Part shown: positions 1-7,030 of the stretch, piece by piece
How positions within the stretch are numbered: the first letter of the stretch is position 1
Layout of the letters: every line of letters begins with the position of its first letter
From: Lachnospiraceae bacterium
GTDB taxonomy: Bacteria > Bacillota > Clostridia > Lachnospirales > Lachnospiraceae
Assembly (NCBI GenBank): GCA_022510705.1
Contig: JAFLSX010000008.1
Location: 1-57,189, forward strand
DNA: 57,189 nt
Direction: 5' to 3'
Notes under the pieces: model-generated
What the model saw: only the letters and a program-made list of their open reading frames with translations
Told to the model about the DNA's origin: nothing
Database searches by the model: none
Made by a program: the position numbers and the translations under genes

Positions 1-1154
1 GACTTCTCATGGGACATTCCGTCTTTGTAGGGCCTTTTTTCTGTCAGCGCCTGATATATGTCAATGCAGGCCATAAGGCGTTCCTCAAAGCTTAGCTCAT
101 CCGCTGTCAGACCCTGCGGATAACCTTTTCCGTTCAGCTTTTCGTGATGATTGGAGGCCCATTTTACAATATCAGACATTTCCTTTACCTGACTCAAGAT
201 GTAATAAGTTGCGGCAGCGTGATTTTTCATTTCCGCAAATTCATTGTCGGTAAGCTTTCCCGGCTTTTCCAAGATATCGTTTACAACCGCCAGCTTTCCA
301 ATATCATGCATTGCTCCCGCAAAATAGTAACGAATTGCTTTTTCAGCATTAAAACCATAGTAACGCGCCATAATTTCCGCTTTTTCCGCAACGCCTCTTG
401 AATGATTCTGCGTAAATTCGGATTTGTAATCCACTATTTTTGCAAACAGTCCCGCAATATTACGGATTTCCTCATCAGAATAATCAATAATCTCTTTATG
501 AAATTCCTCATACAGATAGGGAAGTACATCTTTGTCCTGCAGATAAACGATCCTATCATAATCCACAGCTTTCATAAACAATTCTGTGGCTTCCTCGGAA
601 AACAGACTTCCCGTCTTGCTTTGCACCCATTTGCAAAGCTCTTCAAATTCCGCCATCGTCATAGTTGACAGACGACATGTCATATCTATGATATCCGCCA
701 AATGCAGTATCTGTGATTTCAAAGTTGTCTCAGAAGCCGTCATTCCAAGTGCACCGCTTCCGTCAGCATTTTCATGGTGATATAGGATGATATTCTTTAC
801 ATCCGTACGAAATGGCATCAAACGGATATTCTGCTCTCCGACAACACTGTGATGTTGATTCATCTTAGACCCTTGCGCTTCGCCTATATCGGAAATCTGC
901 ACAGATAAATCTTGTGACATTTGGCTGTGTGAGAGTTCCTCGTGAATAAACTCTGTCAATGCGTTATCATGAAGTATGCAGCAGCCTGCAAAATCCCGCA
1001 GTTCCTCTTCCCGAAATCCTGCTTCCCTTCCCATTAAAAGCGCAAGATATGTCACACGCTTACCATGGCCTGTATCAATTCCCAACAGTTCTGTTTCAAC
1101 TTTGTCAAGTGCAAACGACAGGGCGTAAAGCATATCCGTCAAATCCAATCTCAT
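1..1154 (-). CDS. Double HD / HD-GYP domain signalling protein (3' end missing)
   Basis: Probable cyclic-di-GMP phosphodiesterase-type protein. I translated it from ATG at 1154-1152, preceded by GGAGGAATAG; 384 residues are present and the C-terminus runs off the window. The C-terminal HD-GYP domain (about 235-384) has H251, H283-D284, H312, the pair H336-H337 and the GYP motif at 343-346. An N-terminal domain (about 25-160) also keeps a full HD-like set: H30, H62-D63, H101-H102, H126-H127 and D154, with DGSG replacing GYP. No transmembrane segment is visible, so it should be cytosolic. HD-GYP enzymes linearise or hydrolyse c-di-GMP; which of the two HD domains is active cannot be judged from sequence alone. 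The next gene upstream is the YhfC-like protease, 28 bp away, so co-transcription is possible. Confidence 0.85.
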   Translation of the reverse strand, partial: MRLDLTDMLYALSFALDKVETELLGIDTGHGKRVTYLALLMGREAGFREEELRDFAGCCILHDNALTEFIHEELSHSQMSQDLSVQISDIGEAQGSKMNQHHSVVGEQNIRLMPFRTDVKNIILYHHENADGSGALGMTASETTLKSQILHLADIIDMTCRLSTMTMAEFEELCKWVQSKTGSLFSEEATELFMKAVDYDRIVYLQDKDVLPYLYEEFHKEIIDYSDEEIRNIAGLFAKIVDYKSEFTQNHSRGVAEKAEIMARYYGFNAEKAIRYYFAGAMHDIGKLAVVNDILEKPGKLTDNEFAEMKNHAAATYYILSQVKEMSDIVKWASNHHEKLNGKGYPQGLTADELSFEERLMACIDIYQALTEKRPYKDGMSHEK

Positions 1155-1182
1155 ATGTAACTATTCCTCCAATATTTCTCTA

Positions 1183-1974
1183 TCAGGACTCTTTGTCGGC
1201 CTTATAAAGCTTTACGGTAAAGATTGCAATCACCACTGTTATTACCAGTACTTCCAGCTCTACCGCCCAGGTGGGTAGGCCCAATCTCACCGTTTCAATC
1301 GTTAGGAAATCCACCATAAAATGTATCAGAAAGGCTCCTGCAAAAAACTTCTTTCGTCCTGTTTTTACAGCTTTATATACAAAAACGGAAAGACAGATTT
1401 GTAATACGATGGCCAATAATCTCTCAACGCCGCCCAGATAAAATTGATAGGCCGGAAGCTGCCACAGGACCTGCACCTGCATATAGAGTGTTTCCTGCAT
1501 GGAAGGCTCTAACAGGGACATTGTCTGCTGTAAGCCGCCGCTATTGATCATCATAGAATAAATCAGATTATTTACATAGGTAAGCCCAACAAGAAGAATG
1601 GCTTCCACGCCGCCATGTCCCACGCCGTACATCAATGCATTGTTCTTATCCAGGCACTTTTTCATGCAGAACTTCATGGCAATGAAACGGCCTGTTTCCT
1701 CAAACAGCGCAGCAGCCAGTCCACCGTACAAACCGTATAGGATTATGCTGCTTGGCAGGATATGACCCGCAACCGCAAATACTATCGCATGCAGTATCTG
1801 TTCCAGAATCAGCGCAAAGACAATAAAGAATCCACAGCCGATAAAAAAGACGGATATCCTGGCCCGCGTCTTTATGCGTACCAAAATCATCAAAAAGATA
1901 GGAATGCCAAAAGAAACTAACAATGTAAATATCATTCCCACAATACTTGCCGTTGAGACCCTTCCCCATTCCAT
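1183..1974 (-). CDS. YhfC/PrsW-family putative intramembrane protease
   Basis: A 263-aa multi-pass membrane protein with about seven hydrophobic segments. The family signature is visible as EETGR (residues 92-96) in one helix and GHGGVEA (119-125) in a following one. These are the acidic and histidine motifs of the CPBP/PrsW/YhfC glutamic-type membrane peptidases. Substrate unknown. I chose ATG at 1974 because GGAGG lies about 9 nt upstream; a longer open frame to 2016 lacks such a site. Its 5' flank (1975-2130) is dense with inverted repeats described separately. Family assignment is reasonably safe; protease activity is inferred from the family. Confidence 0.75.
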   Translation of the reverse strand: MEWGRVSTASIVGMIFTLLVSFGIPIFLMILVRIKTRARISVFFIGCGFFIVFALILEQILHAIVFAVAGHILPSSIILYGLYGGLAAALFEETGRFIAMKFCMKKCLDKNNALMYGVGHGGVEAILLVGLTYVNNLIYSMMINSGGLQQTMSLLEPSMQETLYMQVQVLWQLPAYQFYLGGVERLLAIVLQICLSVFVYKAVKTGRKKFFAGAFLIHFMVDFLTIETVRLGLPTWAVELEVLVITVVIAIFTVKLYKADKES

Positions 1975-2012
1975 GGTATGATTTCCTCCTTTTATCCAGA
2001 GAACATATACTC

Positions 2013-2127
2013 GCAAGCCTGCACCTTACGGTGCTCTTTTGTCTGCTCCGCAGACAGCTTGCTCGTTAACAGCGCAAGAAAAACAAATGCTGCCTTCGGC
2101 ATCGCTTGTTTTTCTTTAGCGCTTGTT
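2013..2127. repeat. Cluster of three hairpins, two enclosed by an outer stem
   Basis: Plus-strand coordinates. The outer stem gcaagc (2013-2018) pairs with gcttgc (2057-2062) and encloses two hairpins: gcacc/ggtgc (2021-2034) and a perfect 7-bp tgtctgc/gcagaca (2040-2056). A third, longer imperfect hairpin runs 2068-2127 with the shared core aagaaaaacaa. On the minus strand this would be 5' leader RNA of the YhfC-like gene. It could equally be a dispersed palindromic repeat. No ORF is supported here; function unknown. Confidence 0.6.
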
Positions 2128-2130
2128 ACA

Positions 2131-2268
2131 TTATACCATCGCCACACCCTCAATGGCAATGCCCTGTTCCCTGTAATACTGCGCCTGGGAATTCCACATC
2201 TCGTAATATTTTCCGTTCTTTTGCTTTACCAATTCATCATGGCTGCCTATCTGTACCAGCCGCCCGGT
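2131..2268 (-). pseudogene. 3' remnant of an ABC exporter ATPase domain
   Basis: Reading the minus strand just before the stop at 2133-2131 gives about 44 codons of a typical ABC exporter C-terminus: GRLVQIGSHDELV, then NGKYYEMWNSQAQYY and a short tail. This is the segment that follows the H-loop in exporter NBDs (compare GTHEELVAKGGYY and GNHEELLQEKGEYY in the two intact exporters at 47-50 kb). In-frame TGA stands directly upstream and no Walker or signature motifs exist, so only the tail survived. It abuts the small gene at 2287, which suggests a deletion or insertion junction near 2270-2287. Confidence 0.7.
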
Positions 2269-2286
2269 TCTTCAGGTTTCTTTCCG

Positions 2287-2460
2287 TTAATCGGTCAGGG
2301 TATACTGAAACAATTCATATTTTAACCGGCTGCCCTCCACAATTTCCGGAGGCAGTAAAGCCCTTGCTACCAGTTTTAGATCCTCGCTCTCCACATCTAT
2401 TCTTCTTAAATGGGCATAATCCCCATCGATCTGTACAACCTCATAATACCATGTTTCCAT
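2287..2460 (-). CDS. Small conserved hypothetical protein, 57 aa
   Basis: ATG at 2460-2458 with GGAGG 8 nt upstream, and TAA at 2289-2287. The product starts METWYYEVVQIDGDYAHLRR and contains LVARALLPPEIVEG; it is acidic, soluble and has no signal peptide. I recall similar short proteins in Lachnospiraceae, sometimes labelled chorismate-pyruvate lyase without good support, but this is from memory only. Function unknown. It lies between a membrane protein gene and the ABC exporter scrap. The good start site and codon pattern argue for a real gene despite its length. Confidence 0.6.
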   Translation of the reverse strand: METWYYEVVQIDGDYAHLRRIDVESEDLKLVARALLPPEIVEGSRLKYELFQYTLTD

Positions 2461-2500
2461 TTTTAGTCCTCCATTAAACCTATACTAAAAACATTCCCAC

Positions 2501-3109
2501 TTATGTATATTCTCTAAATGCCTTTGCCGATTTATAGAGATATACAAGCTGCAATATACTTACAACAATCAGCCCGATTGAGCCTGCAAGTATAACCAGT
2601 AAACTGAGAAACCGCGTAATCACCCCGGCAATACTGCCGCCAATCATTATGCATAAAATGCGAATATACCATTTCCAAAGCATGATCCATTTTGCTGTAA
2701 GATCAGCGTCAACATCATATACAACTTCCGCATGGCTCATAAACTCATGGTATTTTGCAAACAAAGCAATAACCGTTGCCGGAAGGGTTAAAATCAAGAG
2801 CACCTCAATCCCCTTACCGGGAGTTAAAAAAGCTATGGTATTAATAGCTGCCGCAATAAGATAGCAGAGTCCGGATTTACGGTAACGACCATTCTCAGAA
2901 GACATTTTGAGAATGATAAGACCATAACCAATGGAACAAGTAAATTTCAATATCAGACCCACCATATATAAAAGCGGAAATCGTAACGCAACAAGATTGA
3001 TCGTCATAATATCAGCCAGTGATGCCGGAATGATCATCCAAAATAAAATCCAAAGCCATTTACCCATAAACAAAGCCTTCTGTGTAATATCGTTATATGG
3101 TTCTATCAT
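2501..3109 (-). CDS. Hypothetical multi-pass membrane protein, 202 aa
   Basis: No family recognised. About five or six hydrophobic segments are visible: one near the N-terminus after a short polar start, two in the middle, one around LLILTLPATVIALFA, and two near the C-terminus. I placed the start at the ATG at 3109 because GGAAGGAAGAG precedes it; the upstream ATG at 3127 has no ribosome binding site. A strong extended -10 lies at 3149-3154. The gene sits in the accessory block with the metallopeptidase-like gene and shows no operon link. Confidence 0.6.
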   Translation of the reverse strand: MIEPYNDITQKALFMGKWLWILFWMIIPASLADIMTINLVALRFPLLYMVGLILKFTCSIGYGLIILKMSSENGRYRKSGLCYLIAAAINTIAFLTPGKGIEVLLILTLPATVIALFAKYHEFMSHAEVVYDVDADLTAKWIMLWKWYIRILCIMIGGSIAGVITRFLSLLVILAGSIGLIVVSILQLVYLYKSAKAFREYT

Positions 3110-3148
3110 AATCTCTTCCTTCCGCATAATTTCACATTTAGTAATTTG

Positions 3149-3154
3149 ATTATA
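3149..3154 (-). promoter_or_regulatory. Extended -10 (TGA-TATAAT) for the membrane protein gene
   Basis: The minus strand reads TGATATAAT about 40 nt before the start at 3109. The -35 is poor, which fits an extended -10 promoter. Confidence 0.45.
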
Positions 3155-3244
3155 TCATAAATATAGGCCATAAACCACAAATACTTAAAGGTATACCATA
3201 GAAAAGAGAATGAAAAACCCCTCTGCAAGTTTCCGGATAGGATT

Positions 3245-3925
3245 TTAAGGTTTTGGATAACACATGACAAATTGGGCAAATGTATCGGCATTGATAGCTG
3301 CCTTTTCTTTTCCGCGCATTTCCTCTAGCATTTCATTTATGTCTGTAGCATTACAGTTATATTCCTTCTCAACCCAGCCTCCACCAATGATGTGAAAAGC
3401 CTCATGAATCAAAGTTTTCACTGATTCCGCTCCCTCATTATCATCAATTATCTTCTTCACGTTTATGGAAATAGCATGAGGACCATTTCCGGATTGTGCA
3501 TGGCTTGCACCACGCATCGGATATATTGCTAGTTCATCATCATTCAGTACGCCATATGCCTCTAGTGCATATCCGGCTAATGCTCGTGTAGTATCATCAT
3601 TAATTTGCATAGCAGCATTCCGGAAGCTCTCCAGACTACTCAGCGCCAAGGCTATGGCACTATTTAGTTTGGCACAAAAAGGTTGTTGTGTGTCTTTTGC
3701 CCATTTAAAAGGCTGTAGCTTCCCATAGGACGTAGTCATAAGTTTCCACATCTGGATAACGCCGTTATCACCCAAACTATTTTCTGATACCACTTCCATG
3801 CTTTCTGCAGGAACACACTGTGTGTATCCTAATGGCTCGTACCTTGCGTATGATTTTTTCTGAATAGGCATATCTTTATTCGTTATATTATATTTTTCTT
3901 TTTGTTTTACTAACACCTCATACAT
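3245..3925 (-). CDS. M35-like (lysine-specific metallo-endopeptidase-like) zinc peptidase, 226 aa
   Basis: Contains HEAFH (H174, E175, H178), the zinc-binding HExxH motif. It is followed by a small glycine run, an acidic site CNATD (D195) and NADTFAQF (212-219). HExxH, a downstream Asp ligand and a terminal N-A-D-S/T-Y/F motif are the pattern of the M35/Asp-zincin and PF14521 peptidases, often found in toxins or secreted proteases. There is no signal peptide and no transmembrane segment, so the delivery route is unclear. The first 90 residues match nothing I know. Start at 3925 is chosen for GGAGG 8 nt upstream. Family call is by motif only; proteolytic activity is inferred. Confidence 0.55.
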   Translation of the reverse strand: MYEVLVKQKEKYNITNKDMPIQKKSYARYEPLGYTQCVPAESMEVVSENSLGDNGVIQMWKLMTTSYGKLQPFKWAKDTQQPFCAKLNSAIALALSSLESFRNAAMQINDDTTRALAGYALEAYGVLNDDELAIYPMRGASHAQSGNGPHAISINVKKIIDDNEGAESVKTLIHEAFHIIGGGWVEKEYNCNATDINEMLEEMRGKEKAAINADTFAQFVMCYPKP

Positions 3926-3973
3926 ATAGAACCTCCTTATTCTTGATAGAATCCATATCTCCAATACGCTTTA

Positions 3974-3999
3974 ACAGTTTAACTGTATAAGAGGCCTCT
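3974..3999. promoter_or_regulatory. Two adjacent palindromes upstream of the metallopeptidase-like gene
   Basis: acagtt-t-aactgt (3974-3986) and the perfect 10-bp agaggcctct (3990-3999) lie 50-75 nt before the start at 3925. They could be an operator; no regulator is identified. Confidence 0.35.
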
Positions 4000-4011
4000 A
4001 ACCAAAACTAT

Positions 4012-4054
4012 AAAAAACTGCCACAAATCTTAAATCATCCAAGATTTGTGGCAG
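4012..4054 (-). terminator. Rho-independent terminator of csoR-copA
   Basis: A perfect 14-bp stem (4018-4031 with 4041-4054) with a 9-nt loop. In minus-strand orientation it is followed by a run of U, about 30 nt after the copA stop. Confidence 0.9.
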
Positions 4055-4084
4055 CCTCATAAACTAAGTCCTATTTTATTCTTT

Positions 4085-4285
4085 TTACTTTACTGTATAA
4101 CCTTTATCCTCCACTGCCTTCTTTAAGACCTCGTCGGATACCTCCTCTGTCAGCACTACGCGGGCCGTGCCCTGCTCATGGCTGACAAAAGCCTCGCTTA
4201 CTCCGGGCAGCTCCTCTAAGGTTTTCTTCACCGTTGCCTCACAGTGCCCACACATCATTCCTTCAATCTGCATTGTCTTTTCCAT
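4085..4285 (-). CDS. Possible internal in-frame start giving a free CopZ-like chaperone (66 aa)
   Basis: Inside the copA 3' end, ATG at 4285-4283 begins MEKTMQIEGMMCGHCEA, a complete HMA metallochaperone with a GMMCGHC site. It is preceded at correct spacing (9 nt) by AAAGGAG (4295-4301). CopZ is normally a separate small protein that hands Cu(I) to CopA. The preserved ribosome binding site suggests that copZ was once a separate gene and became fused in frame, or that both fused and free forms are made. Free CopZ production is inference. Confidence 0.45.
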   Translation of the reverse strand: MEKTMQIEGMMCGHCEATVKKTLEELPGVSEAFVSHEQGTARVVLTEEVSDEVLKKAVEDKGYTVK

Positions 4286-6601
4286 TGTTTTAATCTCCTT
4301 TTCTTGATTTGATATATTATTTTGTTTTTTCTTTTTATCCCTCTTGGTATCGTAGAGTTTGCATAAGTTCAGCCGCAGCGCATTGGTTACCACACAGAAG
4401 CTGGAAAGACTCATAGCGGCTGCGCCAAACATGGGATTTAGTTTCCATCCCCAAATAGGATACCACAGACCGGCTGCCAGGGGAATACCGATCACATTAT
4501 AGATAAAGGCCCAGAACAGGTTCTCATGAATATTGCGAAGGGTTGCCCTGCTTAAACGGATTGCAGCAGGCACATCCTTAAGACGACTCTTCATCAGCAC
4601 CACATCGGCGGCATCGATGGCAATATCCGTTCCCGCACCGATGGCAATTCCGATATTGGCGGCAGTCAGCGCAGGTGCGTCATTGATACCGTCCCCTACC
4701 ATAGCCGTTCTGCCCTGTTTTTGCAGGGAGCGGATGACACTTTCCTTGCCATCGGGCAGAACGCCCGCTATCACCTCGTCCACACCGGCCTGTGCGCCGA
4801 TGGCCCGGGCAGTTTCCTCATTGTCACCGGTCAGCATTACCACCCGTATGCCCATATTCTGCAGCTGATGCACCGCCTCCGCACTGTCCTCTTTGATGAC
4901 GTCGGCTACTGCTATGATGCCTAAGAGCTTACTATCCTGTGCAAAAAACAGAGGGGTCTTTCCCTGTGCAGCGAACTGCTTTGCCAAAAGACGTACATCC
5001 TCCCCTACTTCACTGAACTGCGAAATAAAGGAAAGATTGCCGCCGCAGAGGCTTTTGCCTTCACAGATGCCCTGCAGCCCGTTTCCGGGAAGAGCTTTAA
5101 AATCCTGTAGGGAAAAGGCGTTTATGTTTTCTTCCTGTGCTTTTAAAATGATCGCCTTGGCCAGCGGATGCTCACTTTTCTGCTCCAGGGTATAGGCCAA
5201 TGCCAGCAGTTCTTTCTCACTTATGCCCCCTGCGGGATGAATATCCGTCACCACCGGCTCTCCTCTGGTGATGGTACCCGTCTTATCCAAGGCCACTATT
5301 TCCGTCTTACCGGTCTCCTCCAAGGATACCGCCGTCTTAAAGAGAATACCGTTGCCGGCTCCCACCCCGTTTCCTACCATGACAGCCACCGGAGTTGCCA
5401 ATCCCAATGCACAGGGGCAGCTGATAACCAGAACCGAAATGCCTCTTGCCAGTGCAAATCCCACGCCCTCTCCCGCAAGCAGCCAGATGAGAATGGTCAC
5501 TACTGCAATACTGATGACTGCCGGTACAAAAATACCGGATACTCTGTCGGCCACTTTTGCAATGGGCGCTTTTGTGGCTGCCGCATCGCTGACCATTTTA
5601 ATGATCTGGGACAAGGTGGTATCCTCACCCACCCTGGTGGCCTTACAGGTCAGAAAGCCGGACTGATTTAATGTGGCAGCGGATACTTTATCGCCCGCTT
5701 CCTTGTCCACGGGAATACTCTCTCCGGTCAGTGCCGCTTCGTTGACCGCACTGTTTCCGTTAAGCACCTCGCCATCTACAGGAATGGTCTCACCGGGACG
5801 TACCACGAAAATGTCCCCCGCCTTCACTTCTACAATGGGTACTTCCACCTCTTTTTCTTCCCGCAGAACTACTGCCGTTTTAGGTGCTAACTTCATCAGT
5901 CCTTTGAGGGCGTCGGTGGTCCTGCCCTTGGATTTGGCCTCCAGCATTTTACCAAGTGTGATCAGAGTCAGGATCGTACCCGCCGATTCAAAATAGAACT
6001 CATGCATATAGGCCATAACGCCATCCATATTGCCATTTAGCTGGGCATCGGTCATGGCAAAGAGGGCGTAAGTACTGTAAAGAAAGGCCGCTCCCGCTCC
6101 CAATGCCACTAAAGCATCCATATTGGGAGCTCTATGCCATAAGGATTTTGCACCGCTTATAAAAAAGCGCTGGTTGATCACCATGATGATAACGGTGAGC
6201 AATAACTGGGCTAAACCCATGGCAATATGGTTGTCAGCCATAAAGGCCGGAAGGGGCCAGTTCCACATCATGTGTCCCATGGACAGATACATCAATGCTG
6301 CCAGAAAGAATAAGGATACCCACAGCCGCTTCTTTAACAGGGGTGTTTCCTTATCCTCCAAGGCTTCTTCTGCGGCCTCCGTCTGCTTTGAAACTCCCGC
6401 GGAAGATTTTAGGGATGCGCCATAGCCGGCAGCCTCTACTGCTGCGATGATCTCCTGCGGGGAGGCGTTTCCTTCCACACCCATACTGTTTGTCAAAAGA
6501 CTGACGGAACAGGCGCTCACACCCGCCACGTTACTGACCGCCTTTTCCACCCGGGCACTGCAGGCGGCACAGCTCATGCCCGTTACCAAATACTGTTCCA
6601 T
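4085..6601 (-). CDS. copA: Copper-translocating P1B ATPase CopA with fused C-terminal CopZ-like domain
   Basis: Exports Cu(I) from the cytosol. Order of parts: N-terminal HMA domain with GMSCAAC (C11, C14); membrane helices; actuator region with TGES; the intramembrane CPC motif in SCPCALGLATP; phosphorylation site DKTGTITRGEP; GDGINDAPAL hinge; final helices with the M-x-x-S-S pattern of Cu(I) ATPases. A polar linker rich in Lys and Asn follows, then a second HMA domain with MMCGHC at the very C-terminus. At 838 aa it is longer than usual because of this extra domain. I chose ATG at 6601, with AAAGGA upstream, over the TTG at 6619. It lies 24 bp after csoR in a clear copper operon. An internal start inside the fused domain is noted separately. 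Confidence 0.95.
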   Translation of the reverse strand: MEQYLVTGMSCAACSARVEKAVSNVAGVSACSVSLLTNSMGVEGNASPQEIIAAVEAAGYGASLKSSAGVSKQTEAAEEALEDKETPLLKKRLWVSLFFLAALMYLSMGHMMWNWPLPAFMADNHIAMGLAQLLLTVIIMVINQRFFISGAKSLWHRAPNMDALVALGAGAAFLYSTYALFAMTDAQLNGNMDGVMAYMHEFYFESAGTILTLITLGKMLEAKSKGRTTDALKGLMKLAPKTAVVLREEKEVEVPIVEVKAGDIFVVRPGETIPVDGEVLNGNSAVNEAALTGESIPVDKEAGDKVSAATLNQSGFLTCKATRVGEDTTLSQIIKMVSDAAATKAPIAKVADRVSGIFVPAVISIAVVTILIWLLAGEGVGFALARGISVLVISCPCALGLATPVAVMVGNGVGAGNGILFKTAVSLEETGKTEIVALDKTGTITRGEPVVTDIHPAGGISEKELLALAYTLEQKSEHPLAKAIILKAQEENINAFSLQDFKALPGNGLQGICEGKSLCGGNLSFISQFSEVGEDVRLLAKQFAAQGKTPLFFAQDSKLLGIIAVADVIKEDSAEAVHQLQNMGIRVVMLTGDNEETARAIGAQAGVDEVIAGVLPDGKESVIRSLQKQGRTAMVGDGINDAPALTAANIGIAIGAGTDIAIDAADVVLMKSRLKDVPAAIRLSRATLRNIHENLFWAFIYNVIGIPLAAGLWYPIWGWKLNPMFGAAAMSLSSFCVVTNALRLNLCKLYDTKRDKKKKQNNISNQEKEIKTMEKTMQIEGMMCGHCEATVKKTLEELPGVSEAFVSHEQGTARVVLTEEVSDEVLKKAVEDKGYTVK

Positions 6602-6625
6602 TTCCGATTCCTTTCCCAATACCGT

Positions 6626-6928
6626 CTACCGCATCAACTTCTGCAGAGTTTCCACCAACTCGTCCACGGTATCCTCCTTGCCGTTTTTGATATCCTCGGC
6701 TACACAGCCCCTGATATGGCTGCCTAAAAGCACTTTGTTGAAACTGTTTAACGCAGCGGTAACCGCCGCAACCTGTACCAGAATGTCTGTGCAGTAGTTA
6801 TCCTGCTCCACCATTCCTTTAATACCGCGAATCTGTCCCTCAATACGGTTCAATCGATTTATCAAATCCTTATATTCCTTTTCAGTACGCTCTTTTTTCT
6901 TATGATGACAGCAATTCTTCTCTTCCAT
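6626..6928 (-). CDS. csoR: CsoR-family copper-sensing repressor
   Basis: A 100-aa all-helical repressor of the DUF156/CsoR family, with RLNRIEGQIRGIKGMVE in helix 1. It has the Cu(I) ligand triad C46 (in YCTDIL), H71 and C75 (in SHIRGC). Cu(I) binding releases CsoR from DNA. The His/Cys-rich N-terminus (NCCHHKKK) may add metal binding. It is the first gene of the csoR-copA operon, and two GC-tract palindromes of the CsoR operator type stand directly upstream, so autoregulation is expected. Confidence 0.93.
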   Translation of the reverse strand: MEEKNCCHHKKKERTEKEYKDLINRLNRIEGQIRGIKGMVEQDNYCTDILVQVAAVTAALNSFNKVLLGSHIRGCVAEDIKNGKEDTVDELVETLQKLMR

Positions 6929-6950
6929 ATGACTCCCTCAGCAATCAAAT

Positions 6951-7000
6951 ATACCCCCTAGGGGTATATTTATTATATACCCCCCGAGGGTATTTTGCAA
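6951..7000 (-). promoter_or_regulatory. csoR-copA promoter with two CsoR operators
   Basis: On the minus strand, -35 TTGCAA (7000-6995) and -10 TATAAT (6977-6972) are separated by 17 bp. One palindrome, tacccc/ggggta type, occupies the spacer (about 6976-6994); a second covers 6951-6968 downstream of the -10. Both match the A/T-flanked G-tract palindromes known for CsoR operators. Binding would block RNA polymerase directly. Confidence 0.85.
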
Positions 7001-7030
7001 GTCATTTTTCATTAGTAACAGATCATTTTT

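Noticed and set aside
1978..2477. Plus-strand open frames of about 115-123 codons
   Set aside because: They lie opposite the small gene, the ABC remnant and hairpins, with Pro/Leu/Phe-rich shadow composition and no start signals.
1..4000. Mobile element or prophage in the accessory block
   Set aside because: No transposase, integrase, phage gene, terminal repeats or att-like duplication could be found.
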